This document shows positions 22,972 to 35,500 of a stretch of 64,000 bases of DNA, piece by piece; position 1 is the first letter of the stretch, and every line of letters begins with the position of its first letter. Made by a program: the position numbers and the translations under genes. Source of the stretch: Corythoichthys intestinalis (taxonomy: Eukaryota; Chordata; Actinopteri; Syngnathiformes; Syngnathidae); NCBI RefSeq assembly GCF_030265065.1, contig NC_080397.1:30883501-30947500 (forward strand). The letters run 5' to 3'. The notes beneath the pieces are model-generated. The model ran no database searches, was not told where the DNA came from, and was given only the letters and a program-made list of their open reading frames with translations.

Positions 22972-23765
22972 TAAAGGGAACCTCGGACTTAGACTTATAG
23001 GCTCTAATAAGCCACAATTGTTCTCTCTTACTAAAACATATTATTAGAAACATAAATAATTGCCATTGATTTAAAAATCTATAATATTTAGTACATGTTT
23101 TGACCTATGGAGGGCGCCATGTTTTATGCGCGCAATGGACGCTCGAGGTGATCACGTAATTTGTCACCGTCACTAGACGAACACTACTGGGTTACTGCAA
23201 TTCCTTCTACGCGGCGAGACGTCCAACACATGCGCACAATGGTTAAAAGCGGCATGTACTTACTATTTGTGTTTTTGTTGAGTCTTTTATTACCGTCTCA
23301 TTGCCTCAAAATACTTTTTACATGTTTCCCTCGCATACTTTTAAGCAGTTTTCTTGTTGTAGCTTTAAAGCAGATTGTTGATCTGTTAACCACATTAGTC
23401 ATGAAGCATATTTAAACCACCCTTATTTGATATTACTACATATAAGCATTTTCTTCAGGCATCTTTAGTATGTTTTGTCTGTATGCATAAAAAAAAACAA
23501 GCTGAAAGCACAGTAGTACTTTGTATGTTAAATTCGCCTCCTGTAGCATGTTTCGCGGGTGAAGCACATTTTGGCAGACAGTTTTTTTCCCCCCTACACT
23601 CTTCTCATCCCATCTTTCCTGTTAAAATATCGACAGTGCTGTCATGCTCATTAATGTTCCTCTCAGGTTCAAATTGAAAGGGTTGAACAGATGACATGTT
23701 TATGTCGCTAGAGTCATCCTCTAGAAGCCCAGCAGCATAACCATGTGAAGTCACATCAGTTATAA
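22972..23765. repeat. Unclassified dispersed repeat, copy 1 (about 790 bp)
   Basis: Begins TTAAAGGGAACCTCGGACTT and contains ACCTATGGAGGGCGCCATGT, CTTCAGGCATCTTTAGTATG and TTCAAATTGAAAGGGTTGAA, ending near ACCATGTGAAGTCAC. A second copy with the same order of motifs lies in an SLC7A4 intron (62464-63244). Neither has obvious inverted ends, a reverse transcriptase or a tRNA-like head, so the class is open. Confidence 0.75.
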
Positions 23766-23917
23766 AGAATTCAAGAATGCACCGTGACAGTCGCCACCTT
23801 AACCCAGCAGGGGAGTAAAGAAAAGACATGTTAGTCGGGTGGCTTTGGCTATTAAAACATACGGGGGAACTATTTAGTAGTGAAGAATGAAAGAATCAAT
23901 GACACTACCATCTAGAG

Positions 23918-24650
23918 CAGGGGTGTCCAAACTTTTTGCAAAGGGGGCCAGATTTGGTGCGGTAAACATGTGGGGGGCCGACCTTGGCTGACGTCCTTGA
24001 TGTTGAACAATATATTTAAGCAAATTTTAGCAAACCATTATGTGTGTCACATTTGCTTTAGTATTTTTTTTTAATTAATAATTTCAACAATCTCGCAACT
24101 AGCCTTTGTGGCTAAACCTTCGACTCTCAGGCTCTTGGGAAACACTGCTGCTGTAACATTAAACTAGCTTCAAGTTGCTTCAATTTCTCGCTACGTATCT
24201 TCCCTGTAATCTTGTCGTACATGTCAGCGTGTCTTGTTTGGTAAAATCGCCATACATTGAAGTCTTTAAAAACAGCGACTGTCTCTTTGCAAATGAGGCA
24301 GACACAGTTGTTGCGTATTTTAGTGAAGAAATAGTCCAATTTGCACCTATGTACCCTTGAAGCATTGGCCGTCACAGTCAACTTTCTTTTTTTGTTGTTG
24401 TCGCCATTTTAGAAAATTGGGAGTAAAAGATCACACGGCGTAATGTTGCTTAGAGTAATGTTGCTTTTTAGTGGGTAAATGAGGAGCAGCATTTAGTGTG
24501 TAAGCTACCTCATATGCTGGTAGCAGTACTGCTGACCAATTTATTAAGTCTGTGTGCGGGCCAGACGTTATTTTATGACAGAGGCTGGGGGCCGGATGAA
24601 ATTTGACCACAGGCCGTATTTGGCCCCGGGCCGGACTTTGGACATGTCTG
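23918..24650 (-). mobile_element. hAT element with BED-finger transposase remnant, 733 bp
   Basis: The ends are CAGGGGTGTCCAAACTTTTT and, inverted, CAGACATGTCCAAAGTCCGG. The flanking octamers ATCTAGAG and ACATAGAG match at six of eight positions, consistent with an old hAT duplication. It holds only the N-terminal part of a transposase on the minus strand (24127-24381). The core catalytic region is gone. Confidence 0.85.
24127..24381 (-). pseudogene. hAT transposase N-terminus (GTF2IRD2/ZBED-like)
   Basis: The frame reads YFFTKIRNNCVCLICKETVA, then FKDFNVWRFYQTRHADMYDK and SEKLKQLEASL. This is the BED-type zinc finger region of the hAT group from which vertebrate GTF2IRD2 took its C-terminal part. 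Two cysteines (CVCLIC) and one histidine (TRH) are seen; the expected first histidine of the H-x-H pair is a phenylalanine (RFYQTRH), so the finger is probably broken. An upstream ATG at about 24406 is out of frame after an A run. The rest of the transposase is absent. Confidence 0.75.
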
Positions 24651-24658
24651 ACATAGAG

Positions 24659-25760
24659 GAAGAGGTTAAATCGCCTACTCGCCTGACTACTTTTGGCCAC
24701 AGAGATGCCACTGCAGTGTCCAACATTTTACAAATAGCCTACAAACCACAAGAGTATCACAGAATTTGAAGGGCTAAAAATCGCTTCTTTGACCAAATAA
24801 AATTGCTGAACAACAGGCTAAAATCTATTTTCAAAGGGTAGCTTTGCCTAGCAGTATGCAATGGCAACACATTAAGAAAATAGGAACCCAACATCAGGTG
24901 ACAACAGAACTAGTACCTGTACAGGTTTAAAATGCTGCATCAAAATCTTGAAGAGGATAAAGGAACTTTTAGGACTTGTGTGGGATCTTATTTTACTGTT
25001 TGTTAATGAGTCAAACCACAGGCAGGCCTATTTCAGTGTCACGTCTCCTCTCAGCTCTTGTTTGAGGCTGATGCTGTAAGAATTCCGCACACACCAACTA
25101 GGACTATATCTGTCAACTTAGATCACTGATCGGTAGTGTTGTACTGTACACTTGAGACTATTCTTGGTTCAAGGCACATTTTGAAGGTCTTAATGTGAAC
25201 TTGGATTTGATTCTCAAAAGACTATTTCAGTGATGGTCTTGACTCCCAGAAGATCTTATTGATCTCATTTTAGGCAAGTTCTCAGTGTGATAAATCTTGA
25301 CGTGATAAATGCTGCCTACTTAATCACAACCTGGTTATGCTGGAAGGCGAATTCCTCTGTATGCAGTTACGCTATTCAATGTTTCTTCTATTTTTCCCCA
25401 CCAATGGTATTTTGAGGTTTTCCTTGTCCATTTAGGAAGGTTTCGATCAGGCAATGCGAAGGTCATTGTCAATTCTTAACTTGACTGCTGTATTATAAAA
25501 ACTTTCATCCTTCAGACGATGCGCAATTAAAAAGCCGTTGATGAACTAAAAAACAAAACAAAAACAAAAACAAAAAAAAACATCTATATATGCTAGTGCA
25601 GGGAGCCACGTTCACCACAACATAGGCTTTTCATTAGCAACTATCCTGCGCCATCTACTGGTGAAATTAAGACATCTGCCAAATGGTGGGGTGGGGGGTG
25701 GGGGGGGAACAATTGCAACCTTAGTCGAGGGGAAAAAAAACAAAGATGACACGTTTTAAA
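24659..25760. other. Intergenic, nothing recognised
   Basis: Spacer between the hAT element and the inferred 3' end of TBC1D10A. It includes an AAAAC run (25548-25580) and a G-rich tract (25686-25708) but no supported gene. Confidence 0.5.
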
Positions 25761-25780
25761 TTTGAACAAAATGAAAACAT

Positions 25781-25786
25781 TTTATT
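25781..25786 (-). terminator. Likely polyadenylation signal of TBC1D10A
   Basis: The minus strand has AATAAA here, about 1.24 kb downstream of the TBC1D10A stop codon. Cleavage would fall near 25760-25770. No closer canonical hexamer with better context was noticed, but I did not check exhaustively. Confidence 0.45.
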
Positions 25787-27028
25787 TGAAAAAAATTACC
25801 ACGTTGCAAAGTGCCTCTTGGTTGTCATTACATATATATATTTCATGACCCACCTAAAGGGTGGTATAATATAAAATATTTAGAATCTCTTCCAGAAAAA
25901 AAAATAATTTCCCAATTTGTTGACAGTCAAGTTTTTTTTCTAGTGTTAAGTTGATACAAAGTAAAAAATATACTGCACGGGGATATAGGGAAGGAAGACA
26001 TCTCATGAGTGACTACTACTGTGGAAATGTGTGACGATGTTTTGAAAACATCATGTTGCACCCCAAAATATAACTCTTTTTAAACCTCCCAAACAATGAC
26101 GCTTACCCAAAAGGCTTGAAATCACGATTGTATAAATTGATCAAACAAGGAAGAGGTGGGGTCCAGCCAAGCATTGCAAAAAGAAGGTCAGCACCATTGA
26201 TGCGATTGGAAAGTACATGCAAAAAGTCATAATAGTATCCATTCGGGAAATAAGGTCTTTAAGGCTGGTCAGCATTTACAACGCGAGGAATGTTGGTGCA
26301 GTGTGTTCATGAGATAGTGCTAAATGACAAGTCCATTTCTGCTGCATTGAATTTGCAGAAAGTTGCACAGTAGTGATTGTGAGTAACATTATCAACATTG
26401 AAGAAGGCATTGATTTGTGAACCAGAAAAGCTTTTGTAACAGGTAAAAAAAATAAATAACTGTGACAAGTTAGGATAGATTGGAATGTAAGACTGTATAA
26501 ATGAAATGCTCAAGTGTTTCATGTGTACGCTGAAAAAACCCCATCAATCACTACAAAAAAGATTGTTTCCCTATAAACTGTGTTGATAAGCTTCCCAAAC
26601 AGGGAAAGTAATGGCAGCTGACAAACTGTGATGAAATCATATGATATTAAGGATGCACAGAGATAAGTGTAAAAAAACCAAACAGTATTTCGGCATAGAG
26701 TTGATTGTATTTAAAAAAAAAAAAAAAAAAAATCACTGTAGTGTTGAATCGGAGTGGACAAAACGCACACATATACATCTACTTTGGCAATTTTTTTTTT
26801 TTTTTTTGTGCATCAAAAAGGACTTTGTTGTCCTAGGAAGTCAGGTGCATGCCTCCCTCGTGACTTTTGGAGGCAAGTGTCTCGAGGCAGTTTTACACCG
26901 TAAGTGGACATCAGTCAAGAGGACAAAATATTGTCTGAAGAAGAGTTAACAGTCTAACAATGTCTTCCATGACAGGTGTTGGCTGAGGGGTGCTGGTGCT
27001 TCTTCCACGCGCATACAAAGCTTCAGAA

Positions 27029-28383
27029 TTACAGGTACGTATCTTGGTCTGTGCTGCTAAGGCTGTGTGTGGATTGCTGCAGGGGAGTCTCTTTGGCAGG
27101 GGGGAGGTCTGCTGGGAGCGCACGGCCTTGGTGAAGTAGCTCTGTTTGAGTCTGTGGCACATTCTCCAGGGCCTTGTTTGGCATTGGAGGCGGGGCTGGT
27201 GGAAAAGATGGTGGGGGTGGCGCACTGTTGGGAAGAGGGTAAGGGTTGGGAATCTCTTCAGGGACCTGAGACTTCTTCAGGGTTTTCTTTTTGCTCTTCT
27301 GCTCCTTCTTCAGCAGCTCCGCCTCCTCCAATAGAATAGTGGGATGCTGCTGCAGGTCCTGGCGCCTCGGGGGGTCGGCCAGCATGACGAGTCGGGCGCC
27401 GTGCATCCTGGGAGGAGATTTGAAATTGAGTTCGCCGCGGTTCTTCCGCCAGCGCTTCAGCTGGCTGTGATGTTCCCTTTCCACGTCACGCGCTGTAATC
27501 GGCACTTCCAAGATCTGTGTCAGGAAGACACGCGTCATTCGGATACAACGGAGCCTTTGAGATCATTTTCAAAAGGATAGACCCGCCCTTTATGGGAAAT
27601 ACAGTACGTTCCAGCCTTGTCTGGTCTTTGTGTTAAACGTGGTAACTTAATAAGTGGATGCCAAAGGCCTCCGGGCAGGGTCACCAGTGGCCAAGTCACA
27701 CAGACAGCTTTTTATATAGACTGGGTGAGCCCTTTTGGATGTGAACACCCCTTATTCTTTCTCTTCAGTCCATGAAATCACCAAGAACCATTCTGAATGG
27801 GCTGTGATCCTGTCTGCAGGTGGCGCTACCTGCCATGTAAGTCTAAACTTAGATTATTGTACTGTCTTGAAGAAAGACAGCAGAAGCCACAGCTCCAAGG
27901 TCACAGTAACTAACAACAACACAACTTGAAAGTGCATTAAAGTAAATCTGCACAATGCAAAAGTAGAAAGATTATTAATCTAAAACAAGAAAGTGCATGG
28001 AGAATTCACAATATAAGTCCCCTTGATTCTTGCAATAATAAATAAATAAATACTCTCTCAAACAAGTCAGCTATAATTACGGTCATTTCTTTGGTGTTCA
28101 TAATACAACATTATGCAATAGAACTACATTCTCAGATGAATGTGTTGACGGCAAGCACATCTGTCAGAAGGAGTGTACACCGACTCTGGCTTAAATGATT
28201 TAGTTGCTTCCATGATTTTATTCAGAGATTTCGCAATTTGTGGGATAGTGTGTTTGTCCTAAGATGGGTAAGAGAGTTTCCAGTAGTTCTATTAGACAAA
28301 TAACTGATTGTGCTGAATTCCTCCAATAAATTGTATTTGCAGTACCTAAGCTGATGCAAATGCTAACAAAAGGGTGGGGTGCA

Positions 28384-28414
<31 letters not shown>

Positions 28415-31400
28415 GATAATAACACTTAGTGGTAGTGCATTCTGACAGCCGTACCCAAAATGGTGTAATACAGTACTAGTGAAGATGCTGCTTTTTACCT
28501 CTCGGACAAGGAAACCTTCCTGCATGTATCGTGGCTCCACTGCACGAAGAAGCTCCATGGTTTCATACTGTCCCTGGCAAGCCTTCAGCTTCTCACGACT
28601 ACCAAGCATGCACTTTAGCAACACCAAGCCTACTCGGAAGATTATTTTCACACCTGAGGGAGGAACAAGGGAAAAGAATGTGTGGAAAAGTTATTGTATC
28701 TAGTTTTTTAAATCAGGGGTCCCCAACCTTTTTTGCACCACGGACCGGTGTTATTTGGGTCTTTTTTTCACGGACCGGTGTTCTGACAAATTTTGCAACC
28801 CATCAAAAATCACAACGATGCGGTTCTGCGCATGCGCGTAACGTTAAACATAGCCGCAAAATGCGCAAATGCAGCGATTCCAAAGTAAACACTACAAACT
28901 TTCTTGAAAGAAAGGAATATTAACTTACGTTTGATCATGGAAGGACTTGTAGAAAAGTTCTCCTCAGATACATCATGCCATGTGAGCTGCACCCAACAAC
29001 TGCACACCGCTCTAACCATTAACGACTTCGCCTTGTCGTTAAACATTAATTAAGAAGCCCGCTTCACAAAGATACGATGTTGGAAATTGTAGCAAAGTTT
29101 TCAATGCTCTTGTCGCGATGTCAGGATATTCCAGAATGACTTTAATCCAGAACCTCGGTAGAGTTGTTGTCTCAAATGCACGTTTAATAAGGTCGCCGTC
29201 ATTTGCGATCTCTACAAGTTGATCTTCCTGTTGCACAGACATGCTCGAATCACTCGGTTTATTCACAAACGGGTCACGAATCCACTCCTTCGCAGTTCGT
29301 GGGTCTTCGAGGTTGTAGGCTCGTCAGGTGCCCCTTTCGCCGTAAAAATATCCTTTTCGCCGTAAAAATATCTTCAAAGACGTCTGTTTTCCAGTTATCT
29401 TCGCTCGTGTGGGGGCTAATTATTTCCGGGAACAAATGTGCTGCGCCCGCGGCCTAGTAATACGTTATTATCGAGGACGAGCGCACATAGATATATTATA
29501 TACACAAACAAGATGTACTGGTAGCAGTCCAATCAATGGATTTCTATGACCACATTGTAATCTATCCTGTAGTATTACATCTAGAGTAGACAGGGATATT
29601 GGTGTGTTAAGCAGGGGCACAGGGTTAATTCAGCCAGACTGCGGTTGTTATTAAATTATTATTTCTGTGCGGCCCGGTAGCAAATGCGCCACGAACCGGT
29701 ACCAGTCCGCGGCCCGGCAAATGGGGACCCCTGGTTTAAATGTTTTTTCTACAACTCATTGTTTCATTCTTTAAACTTTCTTTGTTTTAAAACTAAAAAC
29801 CCAGTCTGGGATCATCATAAGTCCTGCAACGATTAATCGATTAACTTGAGTAATCCAATTATAAAAAAGCATTGAATCAAAATTTGCTGCTGTATTTGTT
29901 TAATTAGTTTGGCTTTGTAATGGCTAGTTTTGAAAGTACATTTAGTTATATTGATTTGGGTGGACACACTGGACACACTGCCCTCTAGTGGCAACAGTGA
30001 AGATTATATAACATATTTAACATGGTTGTAGCCAGCTGCTCCCTGTTAAGACCAACATAAGTTTGTTTTTTTTTTTGAATATTTTTTTTCTATATTTAGC
30101 AGTTTTTTTGTGGGAATGTAAATAATTTGTTGAGAGCATTGTTAAAAAAATGTCAGCATTTTAACTAGCGGACTTTTGCTATGCAAGTTAGCCAATTGAT
30201 CTTTTGTTGTATTTAGATCCTCATTTATTAAGCTCAGGCATTTTAATTTATTTTTCAATGCAATTTTGCATAGTTTGAAGAAAGACTCATCCCTAAAATT
30301 TATTCTATAATGCATGAAATGTTCCTAATTCGACTACTAAAATAATCCATAGCTGCAGCCCTAATCATCATTGTTTCATTCAAAAATAAAAATAAATTCT
30401 TGGGAAACAAATCATTTTTATGCTGTTAAAGATAACCAGCGGTTGCAATAAATTATGATCACCAAGATGTTATCAAGCTTCGTCAAATTATCAAATTCTA
30501 GTTAAAAAAAAGTGAAAGTTCAACGCATACATTGTGAATTAATTAAAGCCTGGGAAATTGTTTACCTAATAACACATTACATGGTATGCAAATGTCAGAG
30601 AGTTACCGTCACAGAGGAACATGTCCCAGACACGCAACACAGACGCCCACGGCAGTGTTCTGGAGAAGGCACACATAAACCATTCAGTCATGTAGAGGAT
30701 GGGGTCAATCTTATGCTTCTCCAAATGGCGGAAGGCCAAAGGAGAGACACGTCGCAGCAGAGCAAAAAGGATCTCCCCATCTAACTGTATAGCTTCCTAC
30801 GAGACAAAGAGACAGGAGAACAATTAGCATCAAGATTGGAAACTACACCCTCACGCACTACGAGTGTGACACATCCTAGATGAAACAAAATAAGCATGTG
30901 AATGTTGCACCACTAAAAACCAGTCCAATCACATCTTGTTGATGCAGGTTTTAAAACGACAGTTTAAAAACAGTTCATAACATCTTTATTAGAAGTGACT
31001 CGTTTCCACTTGAAAGGACAACAATAAAAGTTCATTCAAAATCATAAAGTAGGACTAATCACCTATAATTCTATTCCTGCTTCACAAATACGTTATGACA
31101 AATATGCTTCTTAGATTTACATGTATAAAGACTATTTTGTAACTTCTTATAAAGCTGTTACTTGCATGTCACACTGTTTTCATTACACAAACATGAGATC
31201 TTCAACAGGAATGACAAAAATGCACATCTGACTAGACTACTAGATAAAAAGAGTGCTGCTGTTTCCATGTAATCATATCTCTTGTGCTTGAAGTGTTTTC
31301 TCACCAGGCCTGGGCTGTAGTAGCCAGGAAGATACTTCTCACAAATCTGTACCAGCCCCCAGAATGCATCCTGTGGGAAACACACAGTGATGTCAGGAAA

Positions 31401-32490
31401 CCTAATTATGTAGACTAATTTAATCAATTATAACAACACACGCTATTAATAGCCAATACTGCACAAAAATTTGACCTGCCTGTCAAAGAATCATTGATCG
31501 AATCAAAGGATCATTGATTTAATCATTGATTTGGTTTATTTCTGCTACTGTAATACAGCTAAAGTAGGGATAAAAGTTTTTTTTTTTTTTTTTTTAATTT
31601 TGAATCTGATCACATAATTTTACATACAGACCGGAGCATGGAAAAAGTGAGGTTGCTAACTCATCTCAATTGAGTCACGCTGATTAAGGTGACAACCATT
31701 TGGGCTGTGGATTGGGTTGGTATGCAACCGGGAAATATAGTAGATAATCTCCATGGTTACCAGAGCTTGTTGTGTTGGGGATTATTGAAGTGTATTCAGA
31801 AGAAGAAGAGTAGACACTGAATGATTACATGAGCCCCCTAAGTAAATGTATCACTGTTTCCGACGAATGGATGGATCAGGGATGCATAGGAACCATGGTG
31901 TAAACTAAAAGCTTTAAAGCTACTATACGGAATTTTTAGTGTTGCTCCGTGCATACACCACCAATCCCCTGACGAGTACACAGAGCCCTGACATATTAAC
32001 TGAGACTGCCCCAAAAAGTCATTTTTCTTCCCTTCAAAGAGTGTGTTCAAGTCGAGTACTCTGGGCAAATCTGCGCCTGTACATGTCCATGCGCGTCCCC
32101 ACGGCAGCGCCGTTTCATCGAGCCAGTACCTAGTCTCCCCTGGGCAAAAACACTTTTCTAACCCAATCAATACTTGCCACTAACAGTAAACAATCACGTT
32201 GGCTGTTTTAACATTTCTGGTGCTGATTTGATGGGGCAAACGTTCATTGCTTTATGTTAGTGCTTGTTCAAGCATGTGTGCCATGCAGTTAAGCTTTGGG
32301 ACAGATGTGGCAGTCGGGAGTGGAAAAAAAGTGACAAACTCCATATAGCACCTCTAAAGTGCAACTATAAAAAGATCCTGTAGAGGGCTCTCTACTGGTG
32401 CATCATCCACACTACAGGTCAACAATAATGCCAAACACAAGGCCTACTAATGTTTTTTTATTTGTTTTTTTAAAAAAACTTTATTCATAA

Positions 32491-32527
<37 letters not shown>

Positions 32528-35500
32528 CTTATTATGTGCTGGCACAGACCAAATTCACGCAAGCCACTTCGGGAAATAGACAGGCAACAATATCATTATA
32601 TGAGCGGATAAAGAGCATAGGAGTGATATACCTCAGCAGGCATGTGCATGAGTAACACAGCAGCAATGGGAGCCTGTGCCTGACAGTATCCCTCCTCTGG
32701 TCTGTACAGAGTGTATGCCTTCAAAACACGGAAAAGATCCTTCTGCCTGTGCGCAAATACACAACAGTCGTCACAACCAAACACCGATCTAGAGTTAGTA
32801 TGTCATATCCTTTTGGTGTCGTTTCTTACCCGTGCCCTCCCCGTGACACAAACATCTCGTGGAATGGAAATTGTCGATGCAGATCTTTCTCAATCACATC
32901 GCTCCATTTGGGGTCCCCTGGCTGGCTATCCAACTCCTAGGATGAAAAACATGAAGGATGCTATAAATCTGTTGTTGCACAATGAGGTTTCCAAAGGGGT
33001 CAAAGAAGTGACATCATCCAACTTCAACAAATACATTCTACAAAACTCTCCTACAGTAGCTCTATTACAACAAATTTAAACTTAATTTTTGAAACTATAT
33101 ACAAATGATGCTACGTTTTAGCAGCTATTTTATTGAAATTGAAACATGGAATAGAAGTGAAAGGAGAATGTCTCTAACCTGAAACTTTCCATGGTTTTGT
33201 TCTTTCTTGCCCTTCCCTCCTGAAAGGTATAGCCACGCACGGCCTCGCAGTGAAGGAGGAATTCCCTTCTGGCATCGAAGCCTCACCTGAGGTATATAGA
33301 TAAATGCTGTCACAAAATACATAAAAGGCAACAGACACATTTGATCATAATAGATGTTTACAGAACATCAAACAACATCCCAGTATAGGCTAATAGGCCA
33401 TAATCTACATGCCCAATTCCAATTAAATTGGGATGCTGTGTTTAGTAAAAAAACAATGATCAAATCATGTCCAACATATCTTTTTGAATACTCTACAAAA
33501 ACAAGATATTTAATGTTCTAACATAGAATATCATGGTTGCAATATGTTATACAGTGATCTCTCGCTACTTCACGGCTCAACTTTCAGTGCATCGTAGATT
33601 TTCAAATTATATAAATGTTCTAAAAACATTTATGTACACTTTACATATTCGTATGTATATAGGCTTGCACCCCCAACGCACACACACCTACAAGTATCAT
33701 GAAAGTGCGATAATTTAAAGTACGTCTTATTTATAAATTGTGTATTTTTTAATTATTAATATTTTATTTATATGTTTCAAACCATTATTTAATGTTCTAA
33801 TAATAAAATATGTATTTATAGGGTGTTATATACACTTATGTATTAATATATACGGTACACAAAAAACAATTATGTTACAATGGGGGGGGGGTGACACCAC
33901 CTCACGGTTTTTCACTTTATGCGGTCTGTTCTGGTCCCCATTAACAGCGATAATTGAGCAATCACCGTTTTAAAAAAAAAAAAGGGAAAAAAGCTGGGGA
34001 AAGTGGCAAAAATGCAGAAATTTCAGGAATGCTCATCAAACACTTGTTTGAAACATTGGGTACAAAAGGAGCCACCCTGAATTAGTCATTTAAAAGCAAT
34101 GATGGAGTAACGTTCAACACTTCGTGGACAAGCATGAGAAAATAGTCAAGTAATTTAATGTCCATGTTCCACAATGTAGAATTGCAAGCAATTTAGGGAT
34201 TTCATTATCTACTGTTCATAATATAATCAAAAGGTTCAGAGAATTTGGAAAAATCACTGCATGTAAGTGGCAAGGCCGAAAACCAACATTGACTGCCCGT
34301 GACCTTTGATCCCTTAGGCATCACTGCATTAAAAACAGACATCAATGTGTAGGGATATCACCACACCACTCAGGAACACTTCGAAAAGTAATGACAGTAA
34401 AACCAGTTTGGCGCTAAATCTGTAAACGCAACTTAAAACTCATGCAAATCTAAAGCCATTTATGGACAACACTGCAATACGCCACTGGCTTCTCTGGACC
34501 AGAGCTCATCTAAGTTTGACGGATGCAAAGTGGAAAAGCGTTCTATGATTTGATGAGTCCACATTTTAAATTGTTTTGGGAAATTGCGGACATCCCGTGT
34601 TCTGGGTCGAAGAGGGAAAACAGCGTGTTATGTTATGGATGCAAAGTTCAAAAGGCAGCCTCAATGATAGCGTCTGGCTGAAATAGTGCCAATGGCACGA
34701 GTAATTTACACATCGGTGAAGGAACCATTTATGCTGAAAGGTGCATTACGGGTTTTGTAGGAACATATGCTGCCATCCAAGCAACGCCTTTTTCACGGAT
34801 GTCCCTGCTTATTTTAGCAAGACAATGCCAAACCACATTCTGCGCATGTTACAATAGAGTCACTATGTTGTAAAGAGTGTGGGTGCTAGACTGCCCTGCC
34901 TTTAGTCCAGACCTGTCTCCCATTGAAATGTGGGGCAAATTATGAAACGTAAAAGACGACAATGGAGACCCCGGACTGTTGAACAGCTAAAGTTGTACAT
35001 TAAGAAAGAATTCCACCTAGGAAAATCCAACAATAATCATCCTCTGTTCCCAAATGTTTAATGGATGTTGTAAAAAAAAAAAAAAAAAATGATGTAACAC
35101 AGTGGCAAACATGAGCAATATCTTATCTTTGTAGTATATTAAAAATATACTGTATATATATTACATCCACGTTCATTTGAGACTTTTCACCAATCAGTTG
35201 AATGACTTTCACAACTTTTGACCTTGGGTGTACTGCAATTGAGGTTGTGGCTTCCCTGTTAACTGTGCAGTATCTTCATGTTACATTGTGAAAAACAGAA
35301 CAGTTAGTGATATGAACATTCTAAAACTGCTCGTTTTTGGCGCTTGGCATACTCAAGTGGCATAGTTGGATCTGGAAACAACAGCCTTAACTTCCTGCAC
35401 TCGCATCAAGTGAACTATCAGCTTTATCGCCACAATGAGCAAATCAACCCAGTGCTCAACGCAATCCAATGTTGTTCTAGTCTGAACAAACAGTCTGCTT

